Source: Actinomyces oris (GTDB lineage Bacteria; Actinomycetota; Actinomycetes; Actinomycetales; Actinomycetaceae). From it: a stretch of DNA of 64,000 bases. Position numbers and translations under genes: made by a program. Positions 1 through 8,928 of this stretch are shown here, in pieces. Below the pieces are notes generated by a model. That model was not told the origin of the DNA, did not search any database, and saw only the letters and a list, made by a program, of their open reading frames with translations. The stretch's first letter is position 1. Each line of letters begins with the position of its first letter. The stretch lies in the NCBI RefSeq assembly GCF_006546825.1, contig NZ_VICC01000006.1:558001-622000 (forward strand). The letters are read 5' to 3'.

Positions 1-1
1 C

Positions 2-1435
2 GAGGTCAAACGCGATCTGTCGTCGCCCGACGGTCCGCTGCGGACGATCGTTGCCTTTGCGAACTCGGCGGGCGGGCGGCTCGTCATCGGGGTCACAGAC
101 GACGGTACGGTCGTCGGCGTCGATGACCCGCTCGCCGAGGAGGAACGCATCGCCAGCCTCATCGACGACCGAATCTCGCCCCAGCTGGTGCCTGCCATCG
201 ACCTAGTGACATTGAGAGACAAGACGGTCCTCATTGTCGACGTGCCGCTCAGCACTCGTCGCCCGCACCACATCACCTGTCTGGGACCGGAAGCCGGCGT
301 CTACGTACGCCTCGGTTCCACCACACGGCAAGCAGACCCGGCACTCGTTGCCGAGTTAGAGCGCAATGCCCGCGGCATCGCTTTCGAAGGCCTGCCCGAG
401 CCACGCGCCATATTTGAGGATCTGGATCTGGAGGTCCTTTCCAAGCTGCGCGGACGCAGCACGTCCGTCGCCGACCTTCTGGCACTCGGCCTCGCCGTCC
501 AACAGGGAGACCAGATCGTCCCCACCAATGCGGGCATCCTCGCAGCCTGCCCCGATCCCACACGCTTTCACCCCTCCGCCTGGGTCCAGTGCGGCCGCCT
601 GCGCGGCCCGCACGGCACAGACATCTTCGACCAGACCGAGATTCACGGCCCCATGCCACTCGCAGTCGACTGTGCCGTGGAGTTCTTGCTCAAACACGCC
701 TACAAGACCGCGGTGTTCGGCGAGGTGCGGCGCCGCGACATCTACTCAATCCCCATCGAGCCGATCCGCGAAGTGATCGTCAACGCCCTTGTGCACGCCT
801 CCTACGCGGAACGCGGCACGCCCATCAGGGTCGGCTTCTACGACGACCGCATTCAGGTGGACAGCCCGGGTTTGCTGTTGCCAGGCATGACCATCGACAC
901 GATGCGACGCGTATCCCGCCTGCGCAACCCCGCCCTCGCGCGCATCTTCCGTGAGGCCGGGATCATGGAGCAGTGGGGCACCGGCGTCCAGCGTGTCTTC
1001 GAGCAAGTGGCCGAAGCCGGCCTGCCCGAGCCCATCATCGAAGAGATCCAGGACCGAGTGAGGGTGACGATCTACATACCCAACCACGATCCACAGCAGG
1101 CTACCGCGCACGGCGCTCGAGAACCGGAAAGCGAGGCGCAGAAGCCAGAGGATCATAACCACCCAGAACATACCTACACACATAGCAATGTCGGTAGGTA
1201 TGATGTGGTTATGATGCGGGCAGCCGCTCAGGGGCCGGTTCACCGAAACGCTCTCCTGGAAGCCGCTGACCTGAAGCCCCTGTCACAGAACTACACGCGT
1301 CACGTGGTTCCACTGGTGAACCGAGGGCTGCTCGCCATGACGGTACCGGACAAGCCCCGCAGCAAAGCACAGCGGTACATCCTGACGGACGAGGGCCGAG
1401 CCTACCTGCGCCACCTCACGGAAGACTCCGAATGA
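2..1435 (+). CDS. AlbA_2 (Schlafen-type) ATP-binding protein with C-terminal winged helix, 5' partial, BREX-associated
   Basis: The reading frame is open from base 2, so the gene starts outside the window. The first ~60 visible codons read like the end of an AlbA_2 domain (FANSAGGRLVIGVTDDG). Next comes a GHKL-type ATPase-like segment (EVIVNALVHASY, then DSPGLLLPG and the G-rich EQWGTGVQRVFE). After a hydrophilic linker, the last ~80 residues look like a winged helix (RNALLEAADLKPLS... VPLVNRGLLAMT). The stop overlaps the pglZ ATG by four bases, so the two are translationally coupled. The position just before pglZ suggests an accessory BREX gene. Such proteins are often annotated as transcriptional regulators or RNA/DNA-binding ATPases. 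The exact role here is not known. Confidence 0.85.
   Translation, partial: EVKRDLSSPDGPLRTIVAFANSAGGRLVIGVTDDGTVVGVDDPLAEEERIASLIDDRISPQLVPAIDLVTLRDKTVLIVDVPLSTRRPHHITCLGPEAGVYVRLGSTTRQADPALVAELERNARGIAFEGLPEPRAIFEDLDLEVLSKLRGRSTSVADLLALGLAVQQGDQIVPTNAGILAACPDPTRFHPSAWVQCGRLRGPHGTDIFDQTEIHGPMPLAVDCAVEFLLKHAYKTAVFGEVRRRDIYSIPIEPIREVIVNALVHASYAERGTPIRVGFYDDRIQVDSPGLLLPGMTIDTMRRVSRLRNPALARIFREAGIMEQWGTGVQRVFEQVAEAGLPEPIIEEIQDRVRVTIYIPNHDPQQATAHGAREPESEAQKPEDHNHPEHTYTHSNVGRYDVVMMRAAAQGPVHRNALLEAADLKPLSQNYTRHVVPLVNRGLLAMTVPDKPRSKAQRYILTDEGRAYLRHLTEDSE
1154..1213. repeat. interrupted 18-bp inverted repeat inside the AlbA_2-type gene
   Basis: Two 9-base arms on each side pair perfectly. CATAACCAC (1154-1162) pairs with GTGGTTATG (1205-1213). 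CATACCTAC (1169-1177) pairs with GTAGGTATG (1194-1202). The loop is 16 bases and the internal bulges are 6 and 2 bases. The repeat lies where the protein passes from the ATPase part to the winged helix and is more AT-rich than its surroundings. Function unknown: it could be a protein-binding site or an mRNA hairpin upstream of pglZ. Confidence 0.6.
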
Positions 1436-3966
1436 ACACCATGACAGCCATCCTGCGCCAGCTCAGCGAGCGCTTCGAGCGTCCCGGCGAAGCCGGGCGG
1501 ATCGTCATCTGGTCGGACCCCGAAGGCAGATACACCGACTCGCTGGATACCTTCTCCCTCCCGGACGTCACCGTGCTGCGGGTGGAAAACAACGAGTTCG
1601 CCCTGAAGCGCCGGGTCTTACTGACCGAATCGAAGCGCAAGTTCCTGCTCTACCGCTTCCGCGAGCCAGACACCCCGGAAACCGTCACCGACAACTGGCT
1701 CAAGGACATGGAGCTCGCTTACGGGACCTTCACCGCGGACCACACCTCGCTCCTGGTGCAGGAGCTCGGGGGCGGATCGGCGCTGCGTAGCGTCGTCGCT
1801 CAGTACCCGCTCTTTTTCGACAGCGGGCAGCGCCGCGACGAGCTCAAGGCCCGCCTGCGCCCGGATGACGACGCTGCCGCCATCGCCGCCTCCATGGTCG
1901 CCGTTGTGCTGGGCACTGAGGAGCGCTCGTTGGAGGCGCTCTGGCGGGCACTGCTGATGGAGAACGCGGACGGGGAGTCCACCGGCATCGATACGATCAC
2001 TCGCCTGGGACTCGCCGAGTTTCACTGGAAAGGGACGCGCAACATCTACGGATACGCCCCCGAGGAAGAGCCCAACGTCGATGACTTCGTGGCGTGGCTA
2101 TTCAACCGGGCGTGGGAAGAGTTCGCCCCCACCCGTGCGGACTTAGGGGCCGAACAGTACGCCAACATCCGCCGCGACTTCAGCACGTGGCACAACGACT
2201 TCCGGTTCGCCGAGTCCTACCGGCGTTTGGCTCGTCGTGCGGCAGAGTTGCTAGGCATTGCGGAGCGTGTCGCCGACTTCGACCTGCCAGAGCTGCTGAG
2301 CCGGCGGACATTCCCTCTGGTGGACCAGGAAATCGTCCGGCGTCTGGCGCAGCAGGTACAAGAGCGCAGCTTGACGGACAAGGAAGTACAGGAGGCCGTG
2401 CAGAGTCGTGCTGCGTTGCCGTGGCACAGCAAGTTCAAGGCCGGTTACGAGGCTGTCAGCGCGGCGTCAACCCTGCTGACTCGTATCGACGCCGGGTCTT
2501 GGAACATGTCCTCCCTGCAGGATGGCTTCGAGCGCTACACCCAGCACTGGTTCACCATTGACCAGGCCTATCGGCGGTTCAACCGAAGCCTCAACCTCTA
2601 CGAGCCGGACTCTGCTCTCGGCATACTGAAGACGGCGGTAGAAGCAGCTTACATCAGAGACTTCCTCACGCCGCTCGGGCAGGAGTGGCGCAGGCACATC
2701 GAGGGTTTGGAACGGTGGGAGGTCGATTCGGTTCCTTCTGCCACGTCTTTCTTCACTGATCAGGTCAGCAGGCCTTGGCTGGACAAGGGCAAGAAGATCG
2801 TCGTCATCATCTCTGACGCGCTGCGCTACGAGGTGGGCGAGGAGCTGGCACGACGTGTCAGCCAGGAGGACCGCTTCACGGCCAGGCCGTCAGCCATGCT
2901 TTCGGTGCTGCCCTCCTACACCCAGCTCGGCATGGCAGCACTATTGCCGCATAAGTCCCTTGCCTTTGCCGACGACGGGTTAGTGGAGGTGGACGGTAAT
3001 CCCAGTGCGGGAACCGAGAACCGCAGCAGGATACTCACGTCAGCAGGGGGTACCGCGATCCAGGCCAATGACCTCCTCGACATGAAGCCAGTTGACGCCC
3101 GCGATTTAGTCAAGAGCCACCAGCTGCTCTACGTCTACCACAACCAGATCGACAACACCGGAGACAAGCAGGCCACCGAGTCAGACACCTTCCGCGCCTG
3201 TGAGGTCGCCATCGAAGAGCTGGTCAGGCTGGTGAAGAAGCTGGCGAACGCCAACGTCAACAACGTCCTCATCACCGCCGATCACGGCTTTCTGTACCAG
3301 GAAAGCCGTTTAGAGGGGCAGGACTATCTATCTGTCAAACCGCACGGTGACACCCTGCTGCATGTGAATCATCGCTTCGCGCTGGGGCACGGCCTCAAGC
3401 GAGACCCCGCATTCATCACCTTCTCATCCCAGCAGCTTCAGATGGTTGGAGACATCGAGGCTCAAGTGCCCGCCTCCATCCACCGAATCCGCACCACCGG
3501 CTCCGGTACGCGTTTCGTGCACGGTGGCGCTTCTCTGCAGGAGGTCGTGGTACCTGTCATCGCCGTCAACAAGGGACGTTCCTCGGACATTCGCAAAACT
3601 CCCGTCAAGATCGTCACCGAAACTGACAAGATCACCACCGGGCAGATCACCATCATGCTGTTCCAACAAGAGCCGGTCAGAGAGAAGGTCAAGGCGCGCC
3701 GCCTGGTCGCAGGACTGTATGCAGGCAACACACTGATCTCCGACGAAGTCACAGTGGACTGCTCACAGGCCTCGCCAGAAGCCAGGGACCGGTTCTTCCC
3801 GCTCACGCTGACGCTGAGTAGGGATGCGGACGCTTTCAACGGCAAGACCATCGAGCTGCGGCTGCACGAACTGGTCGGTTCGCAACGCCGCCCCTATAGC
3901 GAAAAAGCTCATTTCACCCTCTCACGAACCTTCACCAGCGACTTTGGTGCGGACTTCGACTTCTAG
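1432..3966 (+). CDS. pglZ: BREX phosphatase-domain protein PglZ (type A-like)
   Basis: The product is 844 aa, in the usual size range of BREX type 1 PglZ. It belongs to the alkaline-phosphatase superfamily. The metal-binding motifs are visible as IISDALRYEVG (Asp about residue 462) and ITADHGFLYQ (Asp617/His618). PglZ is an essential BREX component that works with the PglX methyltransferase in self/non-self discrimination; its biochemical role is not settled. The ATG overlaps the upstream stop (ATGA), and brxL follows after 9 bases, so the three genes form one transcription unit. brxA, brxB, brxC and pglX would be expected left of the window. Confidence 0.93.
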   Translation: MNTMTAILRQLSERFERPGEAGRIVIWSDPEGRYTDSLDTFSLPDVTVLRVENNEFALKRRVLLTESKRKFLLYRFREPDTPETVTDNWLKDMELAYGTFTADHTSLLVQELGGGSALRSVVAQYPLFFDSGQRRDELKARLRPDDDAAAIAASMVAVVLGTEERSLEALWRALLMENADGESTGIDTITRLGLAEFHWKGTRNIYGYAPEEEPNVDDFVAWLFNRAWEEFAPTRADLGAEQYANIRRDFSTWHNDFRFAESYRRLARRAAELLGIAERVADFDLPELLSRRTFPLVDQEIVRRLAQQVQERSLTDKEVQEAVQSRAALPWHSKFKAGYEAVSAASTLLTRIDAGSWNMSSLQDGFERYTQHWFTIDQAYRRFNRSLNLYEPDSALGILKTAVEAAYIRDFLTPLGQEWRRHIEGLERWEVDSVPSATSFFTDQVSRPWLDKGKKIVVIISDALRYEVGEELARRVSQEDRFTARPSAMLSVLPSYTQLGMAALLPHKSLAFADDGLVEVDGNPSAGTENRSRILTSAGGTAIQANDLLDMKPVDARDLVKSHQLLYVYHNQIDNTGDKQATESDTFRACEVAIEELVRLVKKLANANVNNVLITADHGFLYQESRLEGQDYLSVKPHGDTLLHVNHRFALGHGLKRDPAFITFSSQQLQMVGDIEAQVPASIHRIRTTGSGTRFVHGGASLQEVVVPVIAVNKGRSSDIRKTPVKIVTETDKITTGQITIMLFQQEPVREKVKARRLVAGLYAGNTLISDEVTVDCSQASPEARDRFFPLTLTLSRDADAFNGKTIELRLHELVGSQRRPYSEKAHFTLSRTFTSDFGADFDF

Positions 3967-3975
3967 GATGCAACC

Positions 3976-6093
3976 ATGACAACCCCGGAACCCACCGAGC
4001 TCGAGCTGGCTGACCAGCTACAACACATCTCCCCCACGCCGCTGGACCGCAAGATCGCAGCGGCCTTCCCCGGCGTCGTCGTCCGCAAGGACCTTGTCAA
4101 GACCGTCAAGGGCAACGCCATCGTGCCCACTTACGTCCTGGAGTACCTGCTAGGCCAGTACGCGGCCACGGACGATGAGGCCACTATCCGTTCCGGCATC
4201 GAGCACGTCCGAACCATCCTCCGGGACCACTACGTGCACCGAGGGGAGAACCGACTCATCCAGTCGCGCATCCGGGAGAAGGGCCGGCACCGCATCATTG
4301 ACAAGGTCTCCGTCTCCCTCAATGAGAGGCTGGACATCTATGAGGCCGAGTTCTCCAACCTGGGCATCAGCAGGGTGGAGGTCAGTGCAGAAACGGTACG
4401 CAACCACCCCAAGCTCCTGACCGGCGGTGTCTGGTGCATCTGCGACATCGTCTACGCCTACTCGGGCAACTCAAAAGACGTTCCCTGGCGGTTGCACTCA
4501 CTCAAGCCCATCCAGCTCTCACGCCTGGACCTGGACTCCTATACTCACACCCGGGAACAGTTCAGCACCGAGGAGTGGATCGACCTACTCATTCAGTCCA
4601 TCGGTTTCAACCCCGCCATGTTCGGCCCCCGCGCCAAGCTCCTTCACCTGGTGCGGCTGATTCCTTTCGTTGAGCGCAACTACAACCTGGTGGAGCTCGG
4701 CCCCAAGGGAACCGGCAAGTCGCACATCTACTCCGAGTTCTCACCTCACGGCATGTTGATCTCCGGGGGCGAGGTGACCGTCCCGAAACTCTTCGTGAAC
4801 AACGCCTCCGGGAGAATCGGGCTGGTCGGCTACTGGGACTGCGTTGCCTTTGACGAGTTCGCCGGAAAGAAAAAACGTGCCGACCGCGCACTCGTTGACA
4901 TCATGAAGAACTACATGGCCAACAAGTCCTTCTCCCGCGGTGTCGAGACACTCGGCGCGGAAGCATCCATGGTGTTCGTTGGCAACACCTCCCATACTGT
5001 GCCCTATATGCTCAAGAACTCCGACCTGTTCGAGGAGCTTCCCGAGCAGTACCATGATCCTGCTTTCCTGGACCGCATCCACTGCTACGTGCCCGGTTGG
5101 GAGTTCGAGCAGATTCGTGGCGAGATGTTCTCCGGCGGCTACGGCTTCGTCGTCGACTACCTGGCCGAGGTCCTCCGCTCTTTGCGCGACATCGACTACT
5201 CGCACCACTATGAACGCTATTTCGCGCTATCGGACGACCTGTCCACTCGTGATCGAGATGGCATCCACAAGACCTTCTCCGGCCTCATGAAGCTCATCCA
5301 TCCCTCCGGGCAGGCCAGCCCAGATGAGATCGGTGCCCAGCTTCGGATCGCACTCGAAGGGCGTAAACGCGTCAAGGACCAGCTCATCCGCATCGATGAC
5401 ACCATGACGGCGGTCAACTTCGAATACACCCACGCGGGACAGACCCATAAGGTGACTACTCTGGAGGAAGACGAGTATCCAGAGCTATACCACCCGGGTA
5501 CCGAAGCAGGCGCGGCCCGCTCCGAATCCGCTGATAAGACCACTCCAACCAACGGCGCCAACAGCACCGTTGACGTGGCTCCCAAGAAGCAGAACTCGAG
5601 ACCAGAACTGAAAGAACAGCGTCTCGAGCTCGCCGAAGGTAGGCGCGGCTTCACTTTCGACCGGTATATTGGCCCATATGTGCGCGGAGCTACCCGTATC
5701 GATGTCGTTGACCCGTATATCCGCCAGCCCTACCAGGCGCGCAACCTGATGGAGCTCATTGAGACCATCGCCAAATACACCGACACCACAAAGGAAATCA
5801 CCGTCCACCTGACCACCAAATGCGATAAAGATCCGGACTATGCAACCAAGCAGCAGGAGAAACTAGAGACGATCCGCACCAACTCGGCCGTCGCCGGCAT
5901 CAAGTTCGAGTATTCATTCAACGACACTATCCATGACCGCTCGATCACTACCGACACGGACTGGATCATCATGTTGGGACGCGGACTGGACGTATTCCAG
6001 CCCTTCGATACCGACTGGCTCGATCTGCGCCTGCGTCAGCAGTACTTCCGCCAGGTCAAGGAGTTCACCATCGCATACATGCGCAAGCAGTAG
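3976..6093 (+). CDS. brxL: BrxL-type AAA+ BREX protein with C-terminal MIT_C-like domain
   Basis: The product is 705 aa. The N-terminal ~240 residues and the ATPase are BrxL-like: Walker A GPKGTGKS at 242-249, Walker B VAFDEF at 290-295, and the BrxL segments FSGLMKLIHPSGQ and ALEGRKRVKDQL. In typical BrxL a Lon-like protease domain follows. Here there is instead a Ser/Thr/Pro-rich linker (about 500-550), then residues ~556-705 with DPYIRQPYQARNLMEL, HDRSITTDTDWI (from 653) and LGRGLDVFQPFD (from 667). These resemble the MIT_C (MITD1 C-terminal, phospholipase-D-like fold) family. No Lon Ser/Lys dyad motif was recognised. The domain swap is an inference from motif recognition; the BrxL assignment itself is firm. 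Confidence 0.9.
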   Translation: MTTPEPTELELADQLQHISPTPLDRKIAAAFPGVVVRKDLVKTVKGNAIVPTYVLEYLLGQYAATDDEATIRSGIEHVRTILRDHYVHRGENRLIQSRIREKGRHRIIDKVSVSLNERLDIYEAEFSNLGISRVEVSAETVRNHPKLLTGGVWCICDIVYAYSGNSKDVPWRLHSLKPIQLSRLDLDSYTHTREQFSTEEWIDLLIQSIGFNPAMFGPRAKLLHLVRLIPFVERNYNLVELGPKGTGKSHIYSEFSPHGMLISGGEVTVPKLFVNNASGRIGLVGYWDCVAFDEFAGKKKRADRALVDIMKNYMANKSFSRGVETLGAEASMVFVGNTSHTVPYMLKNSDLFEELPEQYHDPAFLDRIHCYVPGWEFEQIRGEMFSGGYGFVVDYLAEVLRSLRDIDYSHHYERYFALSDDLSTRDRDGIHKTFSGLMKLIHPSGQASPDEIGAQLRIALEGRKRVKDQLIRIDDTMTAVNFEYTHAGQTHKVTTLEEDEYPELYHPGTEAGAARSESADKTTPTNGANSTVDVAPKKQNSRPELKEQRLELAEGRRGFTFDRYIGPYVRGATRIDVVDPYIRQPYQARNLMELIETIAKYTDTTKEITVHLTTKCDKDPDYATKQQEKLETIRTNSAVAGIKFEYSFNDTIHDRSITTDTDWIIMLGRGLDVFQPFDTDWLDLRLRQQYFRQVKEFTIAYMRKQ

Positions 6094-6181
6094 AGCCCGG
6101 TACTCCACCCATGCCAGCTGCCTGAAACCCACTGCGGGCACAGTGACGACGGTGCCAGTCATCGTCCAACAGCTGGTGCCC

Positions 6182-7054
6182 TCAACGGATCAGCATGGCC
6201 AGCGTCCCACCAACGAGCAGCGCCATCCCGGCAAGGTACCGCCTGCTGACGGCCTCTCGCAGGACGAGGGCGGAGAAGAGGACGGTGACCAGGACGCTCA
6301 GCTTGTCGATGGGGACGACCACGCTTGCAGGACCGTCCTGGAGGGCCCGGTAGTAGCAGAGCCAGGAGGCACAGGTCGCGGCCCCGGAGGCCAGGACGAA
6401 GCCGAGTTCACCACGCGGCACGGCACGGACTTCCCGGAGCTTGCCGGTGACGGCCACCATCACCCAGGCCATCACCAGGACCACCCCGGTGCGGATCGCG
6501 GTACCGAGGTTGGACTCCACCCCGGTGATGCCGGCCTTACCGAGGATCGCGGTGAGTGCGGCGAAGAAGGCTGAGCCGAGCGCATAGAGCAGCCAGCCTC
6601 CGCCGTCGCGCACGGCCCGGGGCAGGCCGCGCAGGTCATCGGCGTCGAGCATCAACAACGTCCCGACCGCGATCAGAGCCACTCCGAACGCACCGATGAG
6701 GCTCACTCGCTCCCCCAGGAACATGAGGGCCAGCAGCACCGTCAGCACTGTGCTCAGCTTGTCGATCGGCACGACCTTGCTGACGTTGCCGAGCTGGAGC
6801 GCCTTGAAGTAGCACAGCCAGGAGGCCCCGGTCGCCAGCCCCGAGAGCACCAGCAGGCCGGTGCTGCGGGCATCGAGGCGGGCCAGCTCGGCCTGCGAGC
6901 CAACGATAAACACCATGCCCCAGGCGCCCGCCAGCACCACAACAGTGCGCAGCGCCGTCGCCACGGTCGAGTCGGTGGTGCGGATCCCCTCCTTGGCCAG
7001 GACGGCGGTGATGCCGGCAAAAAGCGCTGAGCCGCAGGCGAAGACGATCCACAT
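6182..7054 (-). CDS. EamA/DMT-family membrane transporter
   Basis: The product is 290 aa, very hydrophobic, with about ten predicted transmembrane segments. It has two internally similar halves: each begins with an ALFAG/AFFAALTA-type segment and ends near VVPIDKLS. This duplicated arrangement is typical of the drug/metabolite transporter superfamily. The substrate cannot be told from sequence. The gene is convergent with brxL and marks the end of the BREX unit. A TAGGGT hexamer six bases before the ATG suggests a leaderless transcript. Confidence 0.85.
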   Translation of the reverse strand: MWIVFACGSALFAGITAVLAKEGIRTTDSTVATALRTVVVLAGAWGMVFIVGSQAELARLDARSTGLLVLSGLATGASWLCYFKALQLGNVSKVVPIDKLSTVLTVLLALMFLGERVSLIGAFGVALIAVGTLLMLDADDLRGLPRAVRDGGGWLLYALGSAFFAALTAILGKAGITGVESNLGTAIRTGVVLVMAWVMVAVTGKLREVRAVPRGELGFVLASGAATCASWLCYYRALQDGPASVVVPIDKLSVLVTVLFSALVLREAVSRRYLAGMALLVGGTLAMLIR

Positions 7055-7140
7055 AAGGCAACCCTAACCCCACCTGCACTACCGCACGGCGGGCACGAAG
7101 GTCCTCGTCCTCGCGCCCGCCATTGCGAACTGTTCCCGGC

Positions 7141-7887
7141 TCAGCGGGTCTTGCGCGGCACGGTGGAGGCCGCCACCCCCAGGACCACCAGACCGAAGCA
7201 GATCAGGTAGGCCAGGTATCGGAAAAAATCGTCGGAGGGCTCGCTGGCCAACGTGAGCTCGGTGACGGCGTCGACCGCCCAGCTCATGGGCAGGGCGTCA
7301 CCGACCACCTCCAGGGCACGCGGCAGCTGGTCGCGGCTGACCAGGAGCCCGCACAGGAACAGCTGGGGCGCGATGACCACCGGCATGAACTGGACGGCCT
7401 GGAACTCGGTGCGCGCAAAGGCCGAGACCAGCAGTCCCAGGGACACCCCGACGAAGGCGTCGATCAGCGCGGTGAGCACCACCCATCCCCAGGAGGCGGA
7501 GATGTCCACGTCCAGGCCCCAGGCGGCCACAGCGCACAGGATGAGGGACTGGATGACAGCGGTCAGCGCAAAGGCTGTGGCGTAGCCGAACAGGAGGTCG
7601 GCCCGGTGGATCGGAGTGGTCCACAACCGCTCCAGGGTCCCACTCACGCGCTCGCGCAGCATGGCGACGCTGGTGACCAGGAACATGACCGTCGTCGGCA
7701 GGATCGCCATCATGGAGACGGCGATGTGGTTGAAGATCAGGTCCGCGCCGGGATAGTCGCGGTAGACGAAGTACAGCAGGGTCAGCAGCGCCGCGGGCAC
7801 GATCGCGATGAGTCCGACCGTGCGCCGGTCGGCGCGCAGCTGGGTGAGGATGCGGCGAGTGGTGGCCAGGTAGGTGCGCAGGTGCAT
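7141..7887 (-). CDS. ABC-2 type transporter permease
   Basis: The product is 248 aa with six predicted membrane segments. Features typical of ABC-2 permeases are present, such as the region after SVAMLRERVSGTLERLWTTP and the motif VIAPQLFLCGLLVS. It overlaps the upstream ATPase gene at a single base (7887), so the pair is co-transcribed and probably forms one exporter. Related systems export drugs or lipids. The substrate here is not known. Confidence 0.88.
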   Translation of the reverse strand: MHLRTYLATTRRILTQLRADRRTVGLIAIVPAALLTLLYFVYRDYPGADLIFNHIAVSMMAILPTTVMFLVTSVAMLRERVSGTLERLWTTPIHRADLLFGYATAFALTAVIQSLILCAVAAWGLDVDISASWGWVVLTALIDAFVGVSLGLLVSAFARTEFQAVQFMPVVIAPQLFLCGLLVSRDQLPRALEVVGDALPMSWAVDAVTELTLASEPSDDFFRYLAYLICFGLVVLGVAASTVPRKTR

Positions 7888-8720
7888 CAGCGCTGCCCTC
7901 CTTTCTGCTCGGGCCGGCTCTCAGAGTCGGCGATGACGGCCAGGAAGGCGGCGTCGACCGTATCCGCCCCGGTGCTGGCCAGGAGATCCTTGGCCGTGGT
8001 GGCGGCCAGGATGCAGCCCTGGCGCATGAGGAGGACCTGGTCGCAGCGGAAGGCCTCGTCCATGACGTGACTGGAGACCAGGAGGGTGGCGCCGCGCTCG
8101 GCCAGGGCGTGGAAGGTGGTCCATAGCTCCTCGCGGGTGACCGGGTCCAGACCGACGGTCGGCTCATCCATGACGAGCAGGTCGGGGTCAGCCACGAGCG
8201 CGCAGGCCAGGCTCACGCGCCCGGCCTCGCCGCCGGAGTAGGTGGACACGGGTCGGTCGGCCAGGGAGGTGAGCCCGACGACGTCGAGGACCTCGTCCAG
8301 GTCGCGGGCCCGGCTGCCGGCCAGGGAGGCGAAGTAGCGCAGGTTCTGGCGGGCGGTCAGGTCTCTGTAGACGGCCTGGTCCTGGGTGACGTAGCCGACC
8401 CGACCGCGCACGGCGGCGACTCCGGGGGCGTGCCCGAGAACCTCGAGCTGCCCGTGGTAGCGCTGGACGCCGACGACGGTGCGCATGAGGGTGGTCTTGC
8501 CGCAGCCCGAGGGGCCGAGCAGGCCGGTGATGGTGCCGGGCGCCAGGTTCAGGTTCAGGCCGTGGAGGATCTCCTTGCGCCCGCGGGTCACGCGCAGGTC
8601 CGTCGCGGTGACGGCCGGCTGCGCCGAGGAGGCAGAGGCCGTGATGTCTCGACTGGAGTCGTGCGATTGGTTGCTGGCCCCCGACTCCCGGGGCGCTTCT
8701 CCTTCATCGCTTTTCATCAT
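7887..8720 (-). CDS. ABC transporter ATP-binding protein
   Basis: The product is 277 aa from the chosen start. Walker A is GPSGCGKTTLMRTV, the signature is YSGGEAGRVSLACAL and Walker B is LLVMDEPTVGLDP, as in DrrA-like exporters. The frame is open to 8780, but the ATG at 8718-8720 is preferred. It lies six bases after a TATATT -10 box with TGGACA 17 bases upstream, so it appears to be the first base of a leaderless mRNA. It forms an operon with the permease. A TetR gene upstream and a palindrome over the start suggest repression. Confidence 0.9.
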   Translation of the reverse strand: MMKSDEGEAPRESGASNQSHDSSRDITASASSAQPAVTATDLRVTRGRKEILHGLNLNLAPGTITGLLGPSGCGKTTLMRTVVGVQRYHGQLEVLGHAPGVAAVRGRVGYVTQDQAVYRDLTARQNLRYFASLAGSRARDLDEVLDVVGLTSLADRPVSTYSGGEAGRVSLACALVADPDLLVMDEPTVGLDPVTREELWTTFHALAERGATLLVSSHVMDEAFRCDQVLLMRQGCILAATTAKDLLASTGADTVDAAFLAVIADSESRPEQKGGQR

Positions 8721-8755
8721 GTGATGAATATAGGTTGACGGCGACCCCCTGTCCA
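8713..8755 (-). promoter_or_regulatory. promoter and palindromic operator of the ABC transporter operon
   Basis: On the minus strand there is a -35 TGGACA (8750-8755), a 17-base spacer and a -10 TATATT (8727-8732), followed six bases later by the ATG. A perfect inverted repeat TTCATCA-N2-TGATGAA (8713-8728) overlaps the -10 end, the inferred start of transcription and the first two ATGs. This position fits a repressor operator. The neighbouring TetR-family protein is the obvious candidate ligand-controlled repressor, by inference only. Confidence 0.65.
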
Positions 8756-8898
8756 GAGCCTGGGGCTGGAAACTGTCCACATGGGACGACTTTGAATACC
8801 CCTTCAGCCAGAGCGGTTCCCATCCGTGCAGGTCAGGGTGGCTTAGCTGAGCCCCAGGCCAGAATCACAGCTTCAAAGCCGTCCCAAACGGACAAAAC

Positions 8899-8919
8899 TC
8901 GGCTCGGAGACCGAGCCGA
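8899..8919 (-). terminator. stem-loop terminator after the tetR gene
   Basis: A 9-bp perfect stem (TCGGCTCGG/CCGAGCCGA) with a 3-base loop is followed on the minus strand by GTTTTG. It lies 10 bases downstream of the TetR stop codon. Confidence 0.6.
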
Positions 8920-8928
8920 TCTCAGTGA

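Noticed and set aside
7043-7075. Second iron-box-like site before the DMT transporter gene
   Set aside because: Only about 11 of 19 positions fit the consensus, too weak to claim.
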